DNA of 60,513 nucleotides from JAZGAE01 sp036475545 (GTDB lineage: Bacteria > Pseudomonadota > Alphaproteobacteria > DATDPM01). Where the stretch lies: the NCBI GenBank assembly GCA_036475545.1, contig JAZGAE010000036.1, positions 1-60,513 on the forward strand, given 5' to 3'. The translations under genes were made by a program, and so were the position numbers. A model generated the notes under the pieces. It saw only the letters and a list, made by a program, of their open reading frames with translations, made no database searches and was not told the DNA's origin. Shown piece by piece: positions 25,874 to 34,750 of the stretch (the first letter of the stretch is position 1; the number at the start of each line of letters is the position of its first letter).

Positions 25874-26181
25874 TGGTCAAGGGGGACGGCTGGCGGGGTG
25901 ACGGGTCGGACGCCGGCGTCCGCAAGACCGTCACCATCGTCAATCGACGAGGTCTGCACGCCCGCGCGGCGGCGCGGTTCGTGAAAGTCGCGGCCAAGTT
26001 CGACGCCGAGGTGAGCGTCGCCAAGAACGGCACCGTGGTCTCGGGGCTCTCCATCATGGGCCTGATGATGCTCGCCGCCGGTTCGGGCAGCGATATAGAG
26101 ATCCAGGCCACCGGGGCCGAGGCCAAGCGCGCCATCGCCGCCCTGGGTCGGCTCATTGCGAACAAGTTCCATGAGGAATAG
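25873..26181 (+). CDS. ptsH: Phosphocarrier protein HPr
   Basis: Phosphate shuttle of the PTS, 102 residues, cytosolic. His29 in VNRRGLHARAAARF is the EI-dependent phosphorylation site. Ser60 in VSGLSIMGLMML is the site used by HprK. Both are intact, so HPr can integrate the two inputs. An N-terminal extension of about 15 residues precedes the usual HPr start. The ATG shares its A with the TAA stop of the EIIA gene (TAATG). Confidence 0.93.
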   Translation: MVKGDGWRGDGSDAGVRKTVTIVNRRGLHARAAARFVKVAAKFDAEVSVAKNGTVVSGLSIMGLMMLAAGSGSDIEIQATGAEAKRAIAALGRLIANKFHEE

Positions 26182-28060
26182 AGCGAAAGCAGCGGTTCTG
26201 CCGTCCGCGCAGCGCAGACGCAAGGCCCCCTCGGGGCCGGTGGGCCAGGCCCGAGAGGGGGCCGGCAGGGGCCAGGCCAGGGCATCCGCGGCGCCGGCGA
26301 GCGCGAAGAGTCGCGACGAGCAGGTCTTCAAGGGCCTCGGCGTTTCGCACGGAATCGCCATCGGGCCCGCTTACGTGCGTGAGACCGGCGCCGTCGAGGT
26401 GCCCGAGTACCGCCTGGCGCCGTCCCATGTCAAAGCCGAGCGCGCCCGGTTCAAGGAGGCCGTGGCGCGCACCCGGCGGCAGCTCCGTTACCTCAAGGCC
26501 AAGGTGGGCGGCCTACCCGCGGCCACCGCCGAGGAAATTGGGTATCTTCTGGATGCCCATCTTCACATGCTTCTGGGCTCGCGGCTCGTGCACGGGGTCG
26601 AGCGCCGCATCGGCGAAGAGCTCGTGAACGCAGAGGCCGCGGTTCAGGCGGAAATCTCGGAGATCGCCAAGGGCTTCGCCGCCATGGACGACCCTTATCT
26701 CGCGGCGCGCATGGAGGACATTCGAGAGGTGGGCGCGCGGCTCGTGCGCAGCCTCACCAAGACCCAGTACCGGGCCTTCACGACCCTTCCCAAAGGCAGC
26801 GTCCTGATCGCGGAGGAACTGAGCCCGGCCGACACCGCCCTGCTGGATCCGCGCCGCATCGCCGGCTTCGCCACCGTGCTCGGCGGCGCCGAGGGGCACA
26901 CGGCCATCATGGCCCGCGCCCTGGAGCTCCCCGCCGTGCTGGGCGCCCCCGGAATCCTGGGCGGGGCTGCAACCGGCGACATGGTCGTCGTGGATGGCGG
27001 CACCGGCCGGGTCATCGTCAACCCGACGCCGGCGACCCTGGCCGAATACGCCCGCCGCCGCGAGATGTTGCGGCGCGAGCAGAGGCAGCTGGCGCGTCTC
27101 AGGAGGCTTCCCGCAATCACCCGCGACGGGGTCGAGATCAATCTCTTCGTCAACGTCGATCTGCCGCGGGAGATCGACATCGTGCGCCAGTCCGGGGCCG
27201 CCGGCATCGGGCTCCTGCGCAGCGAGTTCATGTACATGAACCGCAACGACCTGCCCAACGAGGAGGAACAGTACGCGGCGCTTCGCGACCTCGTCATGGC
27301 CATGGACGGGCGCCCCACGGTGGTACGCACCCTCGACGTGGGGGGCGACAAGCTCGCCTTCTCGCTGGGCGGGTACCTGAGCGAGGCGGTCAACCCGGCG
27401 CTCGGCCTGCGCGCGATTCGGCTGTCGCTCAAAGTGCGAAAGTTGCTTGAGGTCCAGCTCGCGGCGATGCTCCGGGCCGGTGCCCACGGGCCGCTCAAGA
27501 TATTGCTGCCGATGATCTCCGGCCCGCCCGAGATCCGCCAGGTGCGCGAGGTTATGCGTGCCGTGGTGAGGCGGTTGAAAAGGCGTAAGGCCGCCATCGC
27601 CGATCCCTTGCCGCCGCTTGGCGCGATGATCGAGACTCCCGGCGCCGCGCTCGCCGCGGACGCGCTGGCCGAGGTCTGCGACTTCTTCGCCATCGGCACC
27701 AACGACCTCACCATGTACACGCTGGCCATCGACCGCAGCGACGACCAGGTCGCCTACCTCTACAATCCGCTGCATCCCGCGGTGCTCAGGCTCATCCAAT
27801 TTGCGGTGGAAGCGGCCCACCGGGCCGGGATCCCGGTCAGCGTCTGCGGCGAGGTGGCGGGCGACCCCCGTTTCACCGCCCTGCTGCTCGGCCTTGGCGT
27901 GCGGGACCTGTCGATGGCGCCGGGGAACCTGCCGCGCGTCAAGCGGCGCATCCGCGGCCTCGACCTCGCCGAGGCGGTGCGGCGCGCGGGAGTCATCATG
28001 GAGCAGTCGGATTTGGGGCGCATCGCGACTCTCTTGGATGACTTCAACGCGCTGGCCTGA
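26171..28060 (+). CDS. ptsI: PTS enzyme I (phosphoenolpyruvate-protein phosphotransferase)
   Basis: Transfers phosphate from PEP to HPr. It has 629 residues and no N-terminal GAF domain, so it is classical EI rather than EI-Ntr. The swivelling domain has the phospho-His in GGAEGHTAIMARAL (His243). The PEP-binding TIM barrel has GIGLLRSEFMYM, PTVVRTLDVGGDK, FFAIGTNDLTMY and the catalytic Cys in SVCGEVAGD. A roughly 45-residue Arg/Ala-rich, probably disordered N-terminus precedes the EI fold (FKGLGVSHGIAIGPAY). ATG 26171 overlaps ptsH by 11 nt; an alternative TTG lies at 26156. It completes a phosphorelay with HPr and EIIA-Man that lacks sugar permeases. Confidence 0.93.
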   Translation: MRNRAKAAVLPSAQRRRKAPSGPVGQAREGAGRGQARASAAPASAKSRDEQVFKGLGVSHGIAIGPAYVRETGAVEVPEYRLAPSHVKAERARFKEAVARTRRQLRYLKAKVGGLPAATAEEIGYLLDAHLHMLLGSRLVHGVERRIGEELVNAEAAVQAEISEIAKGFAAMDDPYLAARMEDIREVGARLVRSLTKTQYRAFTTLPKGSVLIAEELSPADTALLDPRRIAGFATVLGGAEGHTAIMARALELPAVLGAPGILGGAATGDMVVVDGGTGRVIVNPTPATLAEYARRREMLRREQRQLARLRRLPAITRDGVEINLFVNVDLPREIDIVRQSGAAGIGLLRSEFMYMNRNDLPNEEEQYAALRDLVMAMDGRPTVVRTLDVGGDKLAFSLGGYLSEAVNPALGLRAIRLSLKVRKLLEVQLAAMLRAGAHGPLKILLPMISGPPEIRQVREVMRAVVRRLKRRKAAIADPLPPLGAMIETPGAALAADALAEVCDFFAIGTNDLTMYTLAIDRSDDQVAYLYNPLHPAVLRLIQFAVEAAHRAGIPVSVCGEVAGDPRFTALLLGLGVRDLSMAPGNLPRVKRRIRGLDLAEAVRRAGVIMEQSDLGRIATLLDDFNALA

Positions 28061-28291
28061 GCGGGCAGCGCGGGTAGCGGCTGCGCCTGCGGCCGGGGGA
28101 TTGCCCTCACCGGTCCTCACCGCCCGATGGCTCCGTCTCCGGCCGGGGGTCTTCACATAGGGCGTGAGGCGAGGCGTTCAGAGGTTGCCCTGAAGGCGTT
28201 CTAATTGCTATACGGCGCCTTCCAGTTTTTCTCGTGAATGCCCATTGCGCCCCCGCCGGGGAGGCCGGGACGGGATGGTCAGGAGAACATC

Positions 28292-29587
28292 ATGGGCCCA
28301 TTTTCCGACTACAAGGTCGCCGATATCTCGCTCGCCGAGTGGGGCCGCCGGGAGATCGCCATCGCCGAGACGGAGATGCCCGGCCTCACGGCGCTCAGGG
28401 CGGAGTACAAGGACAAGAAGCCGCTCGAAGGCGCCCGGATCGTCGGCTGCCTGCACATGACCGTCCAGACCGCCGTGCTGATCGAGACCCTGCTCGAGCT
28501 CGGGGCCGAGGTGCGCTGGAGTTCGTGCAACATCTTCTCGACCCAGGATCATGCGGCGGCCGCCATGGCCGCGCGCGCGGTTCCCGTGTTCGCCTGGAAG
28601 GGCGAGAGCGAGGAAGAATACTGGTGGTGTATCGACCAGACCGTCGAAGGGCCCGACGGGTGGCGGCCCAACATGTTGATCGACGACGGCGGCGACATGA
28701 CCCTGGTGATGCACGAGAAATATCCGGAGCTTCTGGCGGATGTCCGGGGGCTGTCCGAGGAAACGACCACGGGGGTCCACCGGCTTTATGAAATGGCCAA
28801 GGAGGGCACCCTCAGGGTCCCGGCGATCAACGTCAACGACTCGGTCACCAAATCCAAGTTCGACAACCTTTACGGCTGCCGCGAGAGCCTGATCGACGGC
28901 ATCAAACGCGCCACCAACGTCATGGTTGCGGGAAAAATCGTGGTGGTCTGCGGCTACGGCGACGTGGGCAAGGGCTGCGCCGCCAGCATGCGTGGCCAAG
29001 GCGCCCGCGTGTTGATCACCGAGATCGACCCGATCTGCGCCCTCCAGGCGGCGATGGAGGGCTACCAGGTGACCACCATGGAGGAAGCCGCGCCCCAGGG
29101 CGACATCTTCGTCACCGCCACCGGCAACACCAGCGTCATCACGCTCGACCACATGCGGCGGATGAAGGACCGCGCCATCGTCTGCAACATCGGCCACTTC
29201 GACGACGAGATCGCGATCTCCTCGCTGCAGAACTTGAAATGGCACGAGGTCAAGCCGCAGGTGGACGAGGTCGAGTTCCCCGACGGCAAGCGCCTGATCG
29301 TCCTCGCCAAGGGACGTCTGGTGAATCTCGGCTGCGCCACCGGGCATCCCAGCTTCGTCATGAGCGCCTCGTTCACCAACCAGGTGCTGGCCCAGATCGA
29401 GCTATGGAACAACCGCGCCGGCTACAACAACGAGGTCTACGTTCTTCCCAAGCACCTCGACGAAAAGGTGGCGGCGCTGCACCTGTCGAAGTTGGGAGCG
29501 CAGCTCACCCGCCTGACGCAAGAGCAGGCGAAGTACATCGGCGTCCCCATCGAAGGTCCGTTCAAGGCGGACTACTACCGCTATTGA
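28292..29587 (+). CDS. ahcY: Adenosylhomocysteinase
   Basis: Hydrolyses S-adenosylhomocysteine to adenosine and homocysteine, relieving product inhibition of methyltransferases; cytosolic and NAD-dependent. The 431 residues are of normal length. Visible are HMTVQTAVLIETLLELGAEV, SSCNIFSTQDHAA, ETTTGVHRLY, the NAD loop VVCGYGDVGKGCAASM near residue 220, and the C-terminal KADYYRY whose Lys/Tyr reach the partner subunit's NAD site. ATG 28292 has a textbook AGGAG 6 nt upstream; an in-frame start at 28238 would add 18 unsupported residues. Its position after the chv/PTS block is conserved in the class. The 230 bp upstream show no SAH-riboswitch core. Confidence 0.97.
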   Translation: MGPFSDYKVADISLAEWGRREIAIAETEMPGLTALRAEYKDKKPLEGARIVGCLHMTVQTAVLIETLLELGAEVRWSSCNIFSTQDHAAAAMAARAVPVFAWKGESEEEYWWCIDQTVEGPDGWRPNMLIDDGGDMTLVMHEKYPELLADVRGLSEETTTGVHRLYEMAKEGTLRVPAINVNDSVTKSKFDNLYGCRESLIDGIKRATNVMVAGKIVVVCGYGDVGKGCAASMRGQGARVLITEIDPICALQAAMEGYQVTTMEEAAPQGDIFVTATGNTSVITLDHMRRMKDRAIVCNIGHFDDEIAISSLQNLKWHEVKPQVDEVEFPDGKRLIVLAKGRLVNLGCATGHPSFVMSASFTNQVLAQIELWNNRAGYNNEVYVLPKHLDEKVAALHLSKLGAQLTRLTQEQAKYIGVPIEGPFKADYYRY

Positions 29588-29761
29588 TCGCTGCGGCGGC
29601 CTCGCCGTTTCCGGTGGCCCCGCGGCGTTGCGCCTCCCGGGCCAGATCCCGCGCTCCCGCCAGGCCCTCTCCGGCCACCTTGTTCCGGGGCGCGTTGACG
29701 CATAAACTCACCGAGCGTTCTCGTTATCGTCGGTGCATGCGATGATCCGGCTTGGGGACCG

Positions 29762-32272
29762 ATGGCGGTGAGTTTCATGCCCTGGGCTCTGGCGGCGACG
29801 ATTCCTCTCGGCGAGGCGGCAACCGCGTCTCCCGGTGCCGAGAGCCTGATCGCTGCGGTTCCGCTCGTCCTCCTGTTCTTCGCCGCCGTCGTTGCCGCCG
29901 TCGGTCTTGGCGCGTTGCTGGTCAAGACCCGCCGCCGGCTTTCCGCGTCTGCGCGCGAGCGGGCGGGTTTCGCCACTCTTTCGGAGCAGTTGTGGGAGTT
30001 GCTGTCGGCATCGCCGGACGGCTATTTCTGCTGGGACTTGCTCGGCGGCGGAGACAGCTGTTCGCGGCGGCTGGCCCGTATGCTCGGGCTCGAGCCCGAT
30101 GGGCACCACAGCTTCGACGCGGTGCAGAGCCGGTTCAGCGAGGCCGACGCCCGCACGCTCGGTGAGGCCGTGTCGGCCCTCAGGGACCGGGGCGCCGAGT
30201 TCGACCTGTTGCTCACCCACGGCGGCGTCGAGGGCGGCATTGCCCGCACCGTAAGGGCCGTCGGGGTCCAGGCGAAGAACCGCGACGGTGAGCCGGTCGC
30301 CGCCATAGTCTGGTTCCGGAACCTGAGCGGCTTCGTCGCCGAAACGGCCCGGCTCCTGGGGGAGAAGGAATACCTCGCTGGGGAGCGCAACCAGTTGCGG
30401 GCCTTGCTCGATGCGCTTCCCATTCCGGCCTGGCTGCGCGACTCCGAGCTCACCCTCTCCTATTGCAACCGCGCTTACGCCCGCGCCGTCGAGACTGATC
30501 CCGCCACCGCGCTGCGGGAAAACCGGGAAATTGCCCGCAGCGTTATCGCCGACCATGGCCGGGAACTGGCCGAGCGGGCCCGGGTCACCGGCATGGGGCA
30601 AAGCGAAAGTCATCACGTCGTCGTCGCCGGCGAGCGGCGCGTGCTCGAGTTTACGGAAGAGCCGCTCGAGGGGGAGGGCGTCGAGAGCGGCGAGACGGTC
30701 GGCTACGCCATCGATTTCACCGACCTGGAGAAGGTCCAGATGGACCTCTCGCGCCAGATCGCCGCCCACGAGAACGTGCTGGAGCAGCTCACCACGGCGG
30801 TGGCGCTGTTCGGGGCGGACCAGACGCTCAGGTTCTTCAACACCGCTTACAAGAACCTCTGGCACCACGACGACAGCTGGCTCCGCGCCGGGCCGGACTA
30901 CGGTTCGATCCTGGAGGCCCAGCGCGAGAAGCGGCGCTTGCCGGAGCACGCCGATTTCAAGGCGTTCAAGGAGGCGCAACTCAGGCTCTTCAGCTCGCTC
31001 ATCGAACCGCACGAGGAACTCCTCCATCTCCCCGACGAAACGACGCTCAGGATGATCATCGTGCCGCACCCGTTCGGCGGTCTGCTCTTCACCTTCGACG
31101 ACGTGTCCGACCGGCTCGCCCTCGAGACGTCTTACAACACCCTCATCGCCGTGCAGCGCGAAACCCTGGACAACCTTTACGAAGGGGTCGCCGTGTTCGG
31201 TCGAGACGGCCGTCTCAAGCTCCACAACCCGGCCTACGCCCGGCTGTGGGGCATCTCCGCCGAGGGGCTCGAAAAGGGGCCGCACATCGCCGACATCGTG
31301 GAGGCTGCCCGCAGCTACTTCGGGGTCGACGACGACGACGAATGGGCCGAGATGAAAGAGCGCATGATCGCCGAGATCATCGAAACGACCTCGCGCAGCG
31401 GCCGGTTCGAACGCAGCGACGGCTCGGTCCTGGAGTACGCCACCATGCCGCTTCCCGACGGCAACGTGCTTCTGCGCTATGTGGACGCCACCGACCGGTT
31501 CCGCGTCGAACAGGCGCTCAGAGAGCGCAACCAGGCCCTGGAAACGGCCTCCCGGCTCAAGTCCGAGTTCATCGCCAACGTCTCTTACGAGCTGCGCACG
31601 CCCTTGAACACCATCATCGGCTTTTCCGAGATCCTCAAGAAGGAATACTTCGGCACCCTCAACGCCCGCCAGAAGGAATACAGCGAAGGGATCCTCGAAT
31701 CCTCACAGCGCTTGCTGGCCCTCATCAACAACATTCTCGACCTGGCGACGGTGGAGGCGGGATACATGGCGCTCGAGCTCGAGACGGTCGACGTCCACGA
31801 CATGCTGGTCGGCGTGCTGAGCCTCACCCGCGAGCGGGCGCGCGCCCGGAAGCTGAAGCTGGAGCTCGATTGCCCGCCCGACATCGGCTCGCTCCACGCC
31901 GATCCCCGGCGCCTCCAGCAGGCCGTGTTCAACCTGGTCAGCAACTCGATCAAGTACACTCCGCCGGGCGGCGCCATCACGGTTTCGGCCCGACAGGCGG
32001 ACGGCGAGATGCGGATCGCCGTGGCCGACACCGGCGTCGGCGTTCCCGAGGAGGATCGGGAGCGGGTCTTCGAGAAGTTCGTTCAGGGGCCGTCGGGCCG
32101 GGCGCGCCAGAGCGGGGCCGGGCTGGGCCTGTCGCTGGTCAAGAGCTTCATCGAGCTGCACGGCGGGCGCGTCGTGCTCGAGTCCGCCCCCGACGCCGGC
32201 ACCCTGGTGACCTGTTACCTTCCCATCCACGCCGCCGAAGCCGAGGCGGCGTCGGCCGCCGGCACCCGCTAG
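29762..32272 (+). CDS. divL: DivL-like PAS-domain kinase with Tyr in the H-box
   Basis: Membrane-anchored multi-PAS kinase of 836 residues. One N-terminal transmembrane segment (about 30-55, AAVPLVLLFFAAVVAAVGLG) is followed by at least three PAS-like regions (about 75-200, 215-330, 460-575). The H-box reads EFIANVSYELRTPLNTIIGF: Tyr609 stands where His accepts phosphate. The ATPase domain is intact (NLVSNSIKYTPPGG, VADTGVGVPEED, GAGLGLSLVKSF). Caulobacter DivL has the same Tyr substitution and acts as a signalling adaptor for CckA/DivK rather than as a normal kinase. The tsaE-amgK-murU-addB-addA neighbourhood supports orthology. ATG 29762 follows GGGGACC. Confidence 0.8.
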   Translation: MAVSFMPWALAATIPLGEAATASPGAESLIAAVPLVLLFFAAVVAAVGLGALLVKTRRRLSASARERAGFATLSEQLWELLSASPDGYFCWDLLGGGDSCSRRLARMLGLEPDGHHSFDAVQSRFSEADARTLGEAVSALRDRGAEFDLLLTHGGVEGGIARTVRAVGVQAKNRDGEPVAAIVWFRNLSGFVAETARLLGEKEYLAGERNQLRALLDALPIPAWLRDSELTLSYCNRAYARAVETDPATALRENREIARSVIADHGRELAERARVTGMGQSESHHVVVAGERRVLEFTEEPLEGEGVESGETVGYAIDFTDLEKVQMDLSRQIAAHENVLEQLTTAVALFGADQTLRFFNTAYKNLWHHDDSWLRAGPDYGSILEAQREKRRLPEHADFKAFKEAQLRLFSSLIEPHEELLHLPDETTLRMIIVPHPFGGLLFTFDDVSDRLALETSYNTLIAVQRETLDNLYEGVAVFGRDGRLKLHNPAYARLWGISAEGLEKGPHIADIVEAARSYFGVDDDDEWAEMKERMIAEIIETTSRSGRFERSDGSVLEYATMPLPDGNVLLRYVDATDRFRVEQALRERNQALETASRLKSEFIANVSYELRTPLNTIIGFSEILKKEYFGTLNARQKEYSEGILESSQRLLALINNILDLATVEAGYMALELETVDVHDMLVGVLSLTRERARARKLKLELDCPPDIGSLHADPRRLQQAVFNLVSNSIKYTPPGGAITVSARQADGEMRIAVADTGVGVPEEDRERVFEKFVQGPSGRARQSGAGLGLSLVKSFIELHGGRVVLESAPDAGTLVTCYLPIHAAEAEAASAAGTR

Positions 32273-32509
32273 AGCATCCAGATCGCGCTTGATGGGCGCC
32301 ATTGCGCGCTCGAAAATCGCGAAGGCCACGAGGAGCCGGCGGCGATGACGACAACACCCCAAGTGCGTCTTGAATGCGTGGCGAAGGCGCGGGTGACCCC
32401 GCGCGGCGGCGGCGCCCCGGTAGCGGCCGCCGCCCGCGCCCCGATCGAACGCCCGCCGCCGCCTCGCGGCGGTTGCGGGTCCAGGCGGGCGGGGCTACAA
32501 CAGCCGGCA

Positions 32510-33013
32510 ATGGCCGTACCCTCGATGCGCCCGGCGGTCGTGGAGATCGACCTGCCCGACCTCGCCGCGACGGCGGCTTTGGCCCGCGCGCTGGCGGAGC
32601 GGGTGCGGCCCGGAGACGTCATCGGCCTCGCGGGCGAGCTGGGGACGGGCAAGACCACCTTCGCCCGTGCTTTCATCCACGCCATGGCGGAGCTCGAGGG
32701 GGCCGCCGCCGAGGAGGTTCCGAGCCCCACCTTCACCCTGGTGCAGGCGTATGACTTCGCGGGCGTCTCGGTCTGGCACTTCGACCTCTACCGCGTGGAG
32801 CGCCCGGAGGACGCCTACGAGCTCGGAATCGAGGAAGCCTTCGCCGCCGCCGTCTCGCTCGTCGAGTGGCCGGAGCGGCTGGGGCCCTTGTTACCGGCGG
32901 AGCGGCTGGAGCTGCACCTGGCCATGGGGGCGGGGCCCGAGACGCGCCGCGCGACGCTCACGGCCTATGGCGAGTGGGCCAAGCGGCTCCGGGGGCTGAA
33001 GCTCCGTGGCTGA
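32510..33013 (+). CDS. tsaE: tRNA threonylcarbamoyladenosine biosynthesis ATPase TsaE
   Basis: ATPase of the TsaBDE complex that makes t6A37 in ANN-decoding tRNAs; cytosolic. At 167 residues it has the family layout: Walker A GELGTGKTTFARAF, then SPTFTLVQAYDF, HFDLYRVERPEDAYELGIEE and SLVEWPERLG with the catalytic Trp-Pro-Glu. ATG 32510 is used; the frame is open upstream to 32345 but encodes Arg/Pro-rich filler. The stop lies inside the start region of amgK (8-nt overlap). This gene begins a tightly overlapped series through addA. Confidence 0.93.
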   Translation: MAVPSMRPAVVEIDLPDLAATAALARALAERVRPGDVIGLAGELGTGKTTFARAFIHAMAELEGAAAEEVPSPTFTLVQAYDFAGVSVWHFDLYRVERPEDAYELGIEEAFAAAVSLVEWPERLGPLLPAERLELHLAMGAGPETRRATLTAYGEWAKRLRGLKLRG

Positions 33014-34025
33014 GCGCGAGGCCCTTATCCGCGATTTCCTCGAGGCCCAGGAATGGGATCGGGCCGAGCGCGCGCCGTTGGCGGGCGACGCCTCCTTCCG
33101 GCGCTACCAGCGCGTCGCCCTCGCCGGCAAGCGTGCGGTGCTCATGGACGCGCCGCCGGACCACGAGGACATCCGCCCCTACATCGCCGTAGCCAAGATC
33201 CTGCGCCGGCTCGGCTACAGCGCTCCCGAGATCTACGCCGAGGATCCCGACAACGGCTTGTTGCTGCTTGAGGACCTGGGCGACGACACCTACACCCGGA
33301 TTCTCGACCAGGACGCGGACGGCGTGCGGGAGCGGGCGCTCTACGAGCTCGCCGTGGATCTCCTGATCGACCTCCACCGCCGCCGCGTCCAGGAGGTGAC
33401 GCCCGGCCTGCCCCCCTACGACGACACGAGGCTTCTGGACGAAGCCGCGCTCCTGGTCGACTGGTACCTGCCGGCGATGCGCGGGAAGTCGACGCCGGCG
33501 GAGGTGCGGGAGTCCTATCTCGAGACCTGGAGGGAGCTGTTGCCTGCGGCGCGGGGGGTCGCGGAGACGCTGGTCTTGCGCGATTATCACGTCGACAACC
33601 TGATGTGGCTGCCGGGGCGCGCCGGCGTCGCCGCTTGCGGTCTCCTCGACTTCCAGGACGCGGTGCGGGGGCCGCTGGCCTACGACCTGGTCTCGCTGTT
33701 GGAGGACGCCCGGCGCGACATCCCGGCCGCGCTGATCCAGGATTTGAAGGCCAGATACATGGAGGCCTCGCCCGGGCTCGATTCCGAGGCCTTCTGGACG
33801 TCCTACGCCATCCTCGGGGCCCAGAGGAACTGCAAGATCATCGGCATCTTCACGCGGCTCTGGCTGCGCGACGAAAAACCCGCCTATCTCGCCCACATCC
33901 CGCGGGTTTGGCGGCTGCTGGAGGGTGACCTCGCACATGGCGCGCTGAAGCCGGTCAAGGATTGGCTCGACCGGCACATCCCGCGACCCGGGCGCGGGGC
34001 GCCGCCGGCAGGCGGCGCCTCGTGA
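33006..34025 (+). CDS. amgK: N-acetylmuramate/N-acetylglucosamine kinase AmgK
   Basis: Aminoglycoside-phosphotransferase-fold kinase, 339 residues. In the AmgK-MurU pathway it phosphorylates the anomeric position of MurNAc released by peptidoglycan turnover. It starts LIRDFLEAQEWDRAERAPLAGDASFRRY. Catalytic motifs are RDYHVDNLMWLPG (Brenner-type H-x-D-x2-N) and GLLDFQDAVRGPLAYDLVSLLEDARRD (metal-binding Asp). The GTG start overlaps tsaE by 8 nt, and the stop overlaps murU (GTGA). Adjacency to a MurU-type uridylyltransferase is the main reason to prefer AmgK over a generic antibiotic phosphotransferase. Confidence 0.85.
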   Translation: MAEREALIRDFLEAQEWDRAERAPLAGDASFRRYQRVALAGKRAVLMDAPPDHEDIRPYIAVAKILRRLGYSAPEIYAEDPDNGLLLLEDLGDDTYTRILDQDADGVRERALYELAVDLLIDLHRRRVQEVTPGLPPYDDTRLLDEAALLVDWYLPAMRGKSTPAEVRESYLETWRELLPAARGVAETLVLRDYHVDNLMWLPGRAGVAACGLLDFQDAVRGPLAYDLVSLLEDARRDIPAALIQDLKARYMEASPGLDSEAFWTSYAILGAQRNCKIIGIFTRLWLRDEKPAYLAHIPRVWRLLEGDLAHGALKPVKDWLDRHIPRPGRGAPPAGGAS

Positions 34026-34750
34026 GGGCGCCGGACCAGGCCATCGTGCTGGCCGCGGGCCTGGGCACGCGGCTGCGCCCGGTCACCGAGGAATTGCCCA
34101 AGCCCCTGGTCGCGGTGGCCGGCGAGACCTTGATCGACCGCATCCTCGACCGTCTGGTCGCCGCCGGCATCACGAGGGCGGTGGTGAATACCCACCATAT
34201 GGCGGAACGGCTCGAGGCACATCTGGCCGCCCGGCCCGCGCCGCGCATCGAGATCAGCCGCGAGGACGAGTTGCTCGAGACCGGCGGTGGCGTCGCCAAG
34301 GCGATGGCGAAACTCAAGCCCGCGCCCTTCTACGCGATCAACGGCGACGTTCTGTGGCTGGACGGCACCCGCAGCGCGCTCAAGCGCCTGGCGGAGGCCT
34401 GGAGGGAGGGCGACATGGACGCTCTGCTCCTGGTCCATCCCGTCGCCCGCGCCGGCGACTATCGGGGAACGGGCGATTTCTTGCTCGACCAGCTCGGGCG
34501 CATGAGGCGTCGCAAGGAGAAGGAGATCGCGCCCTTCGTCTTCACCGGCATCCAGCTCCTTCACCCGCGCCTCTTCGAGGATGCCCCGCAGGGGCCATTT
34601 TCGCTCAACCGTCTTTACGACCGCGCGGAGGCCGCCGGCCGGCTCCATGGGATCGTCCACGGCGGCGAATGGTTCCACGTCGGAACGCCCGAGAACCTGG
34701 CGTGGGCCGAGGCGGAGCTCGCCGGCGGCAACGGCCCGGGGAAGCCATGA
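34022..34750 (+). CDS. murU: N-acetylmuramate-1-phosphate uridylyltransferase MurU
   Basis: Sugar-1-phosphate nucleotidyltransferase, 242 residues. It would convert MurNAc-1-P to UDP-MurNAc, bypassing de novo synthesis. The signature IVLAAGLGTRLRPVTEELPKPL is at the N-terminus, INGDVLW binds the metal, and GEWFHVGTPENLAWAE closes the protein. There is no C-terminal left-handed helix, as in MurU. GTG 34022 overlaps the amgK stop by 4 nt; a longer in-frame version from 33962 would lie wholly within amgK. The stop TGA overlaps the ATG of addB. Confidence 0.88.
   Translation: MRAPDQAIVLAAGLGTRLRPVTEELPKPLVAVAGETLIDRILDRLVAAGITRAVVNTHHMAERLEAHLAARPAPRIEISREDELLETGGGVAKAMAKLKPAPFYAINGDVLWLDGTRSALKRLAEAWREGDMDALLLVHPVARAGDYRGTGDFLLDQLGRMRRRKEKEIAPFVFTGIQLLHPRLFEDAPQGPFSLNRLYDRAEAAGRLHGIVHGGEWFHVGTPENLAWAEAELAGGNGPGKP

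Noticed and set aside
28061..28291. Possible SAH riboswitch upstream of ahcY
   Set aside because: The conserved SAH-aptamer core was not found in the 230-bp leader; only an ordinary AGGAG ribosome-binding site is clear.
32345..32509. Longer tsaE starting at 32345
   Set aside because: The extra 55 residues are Arg/Pro/Gly filler, and the conserved TsaE fold starts after ATG 32510.
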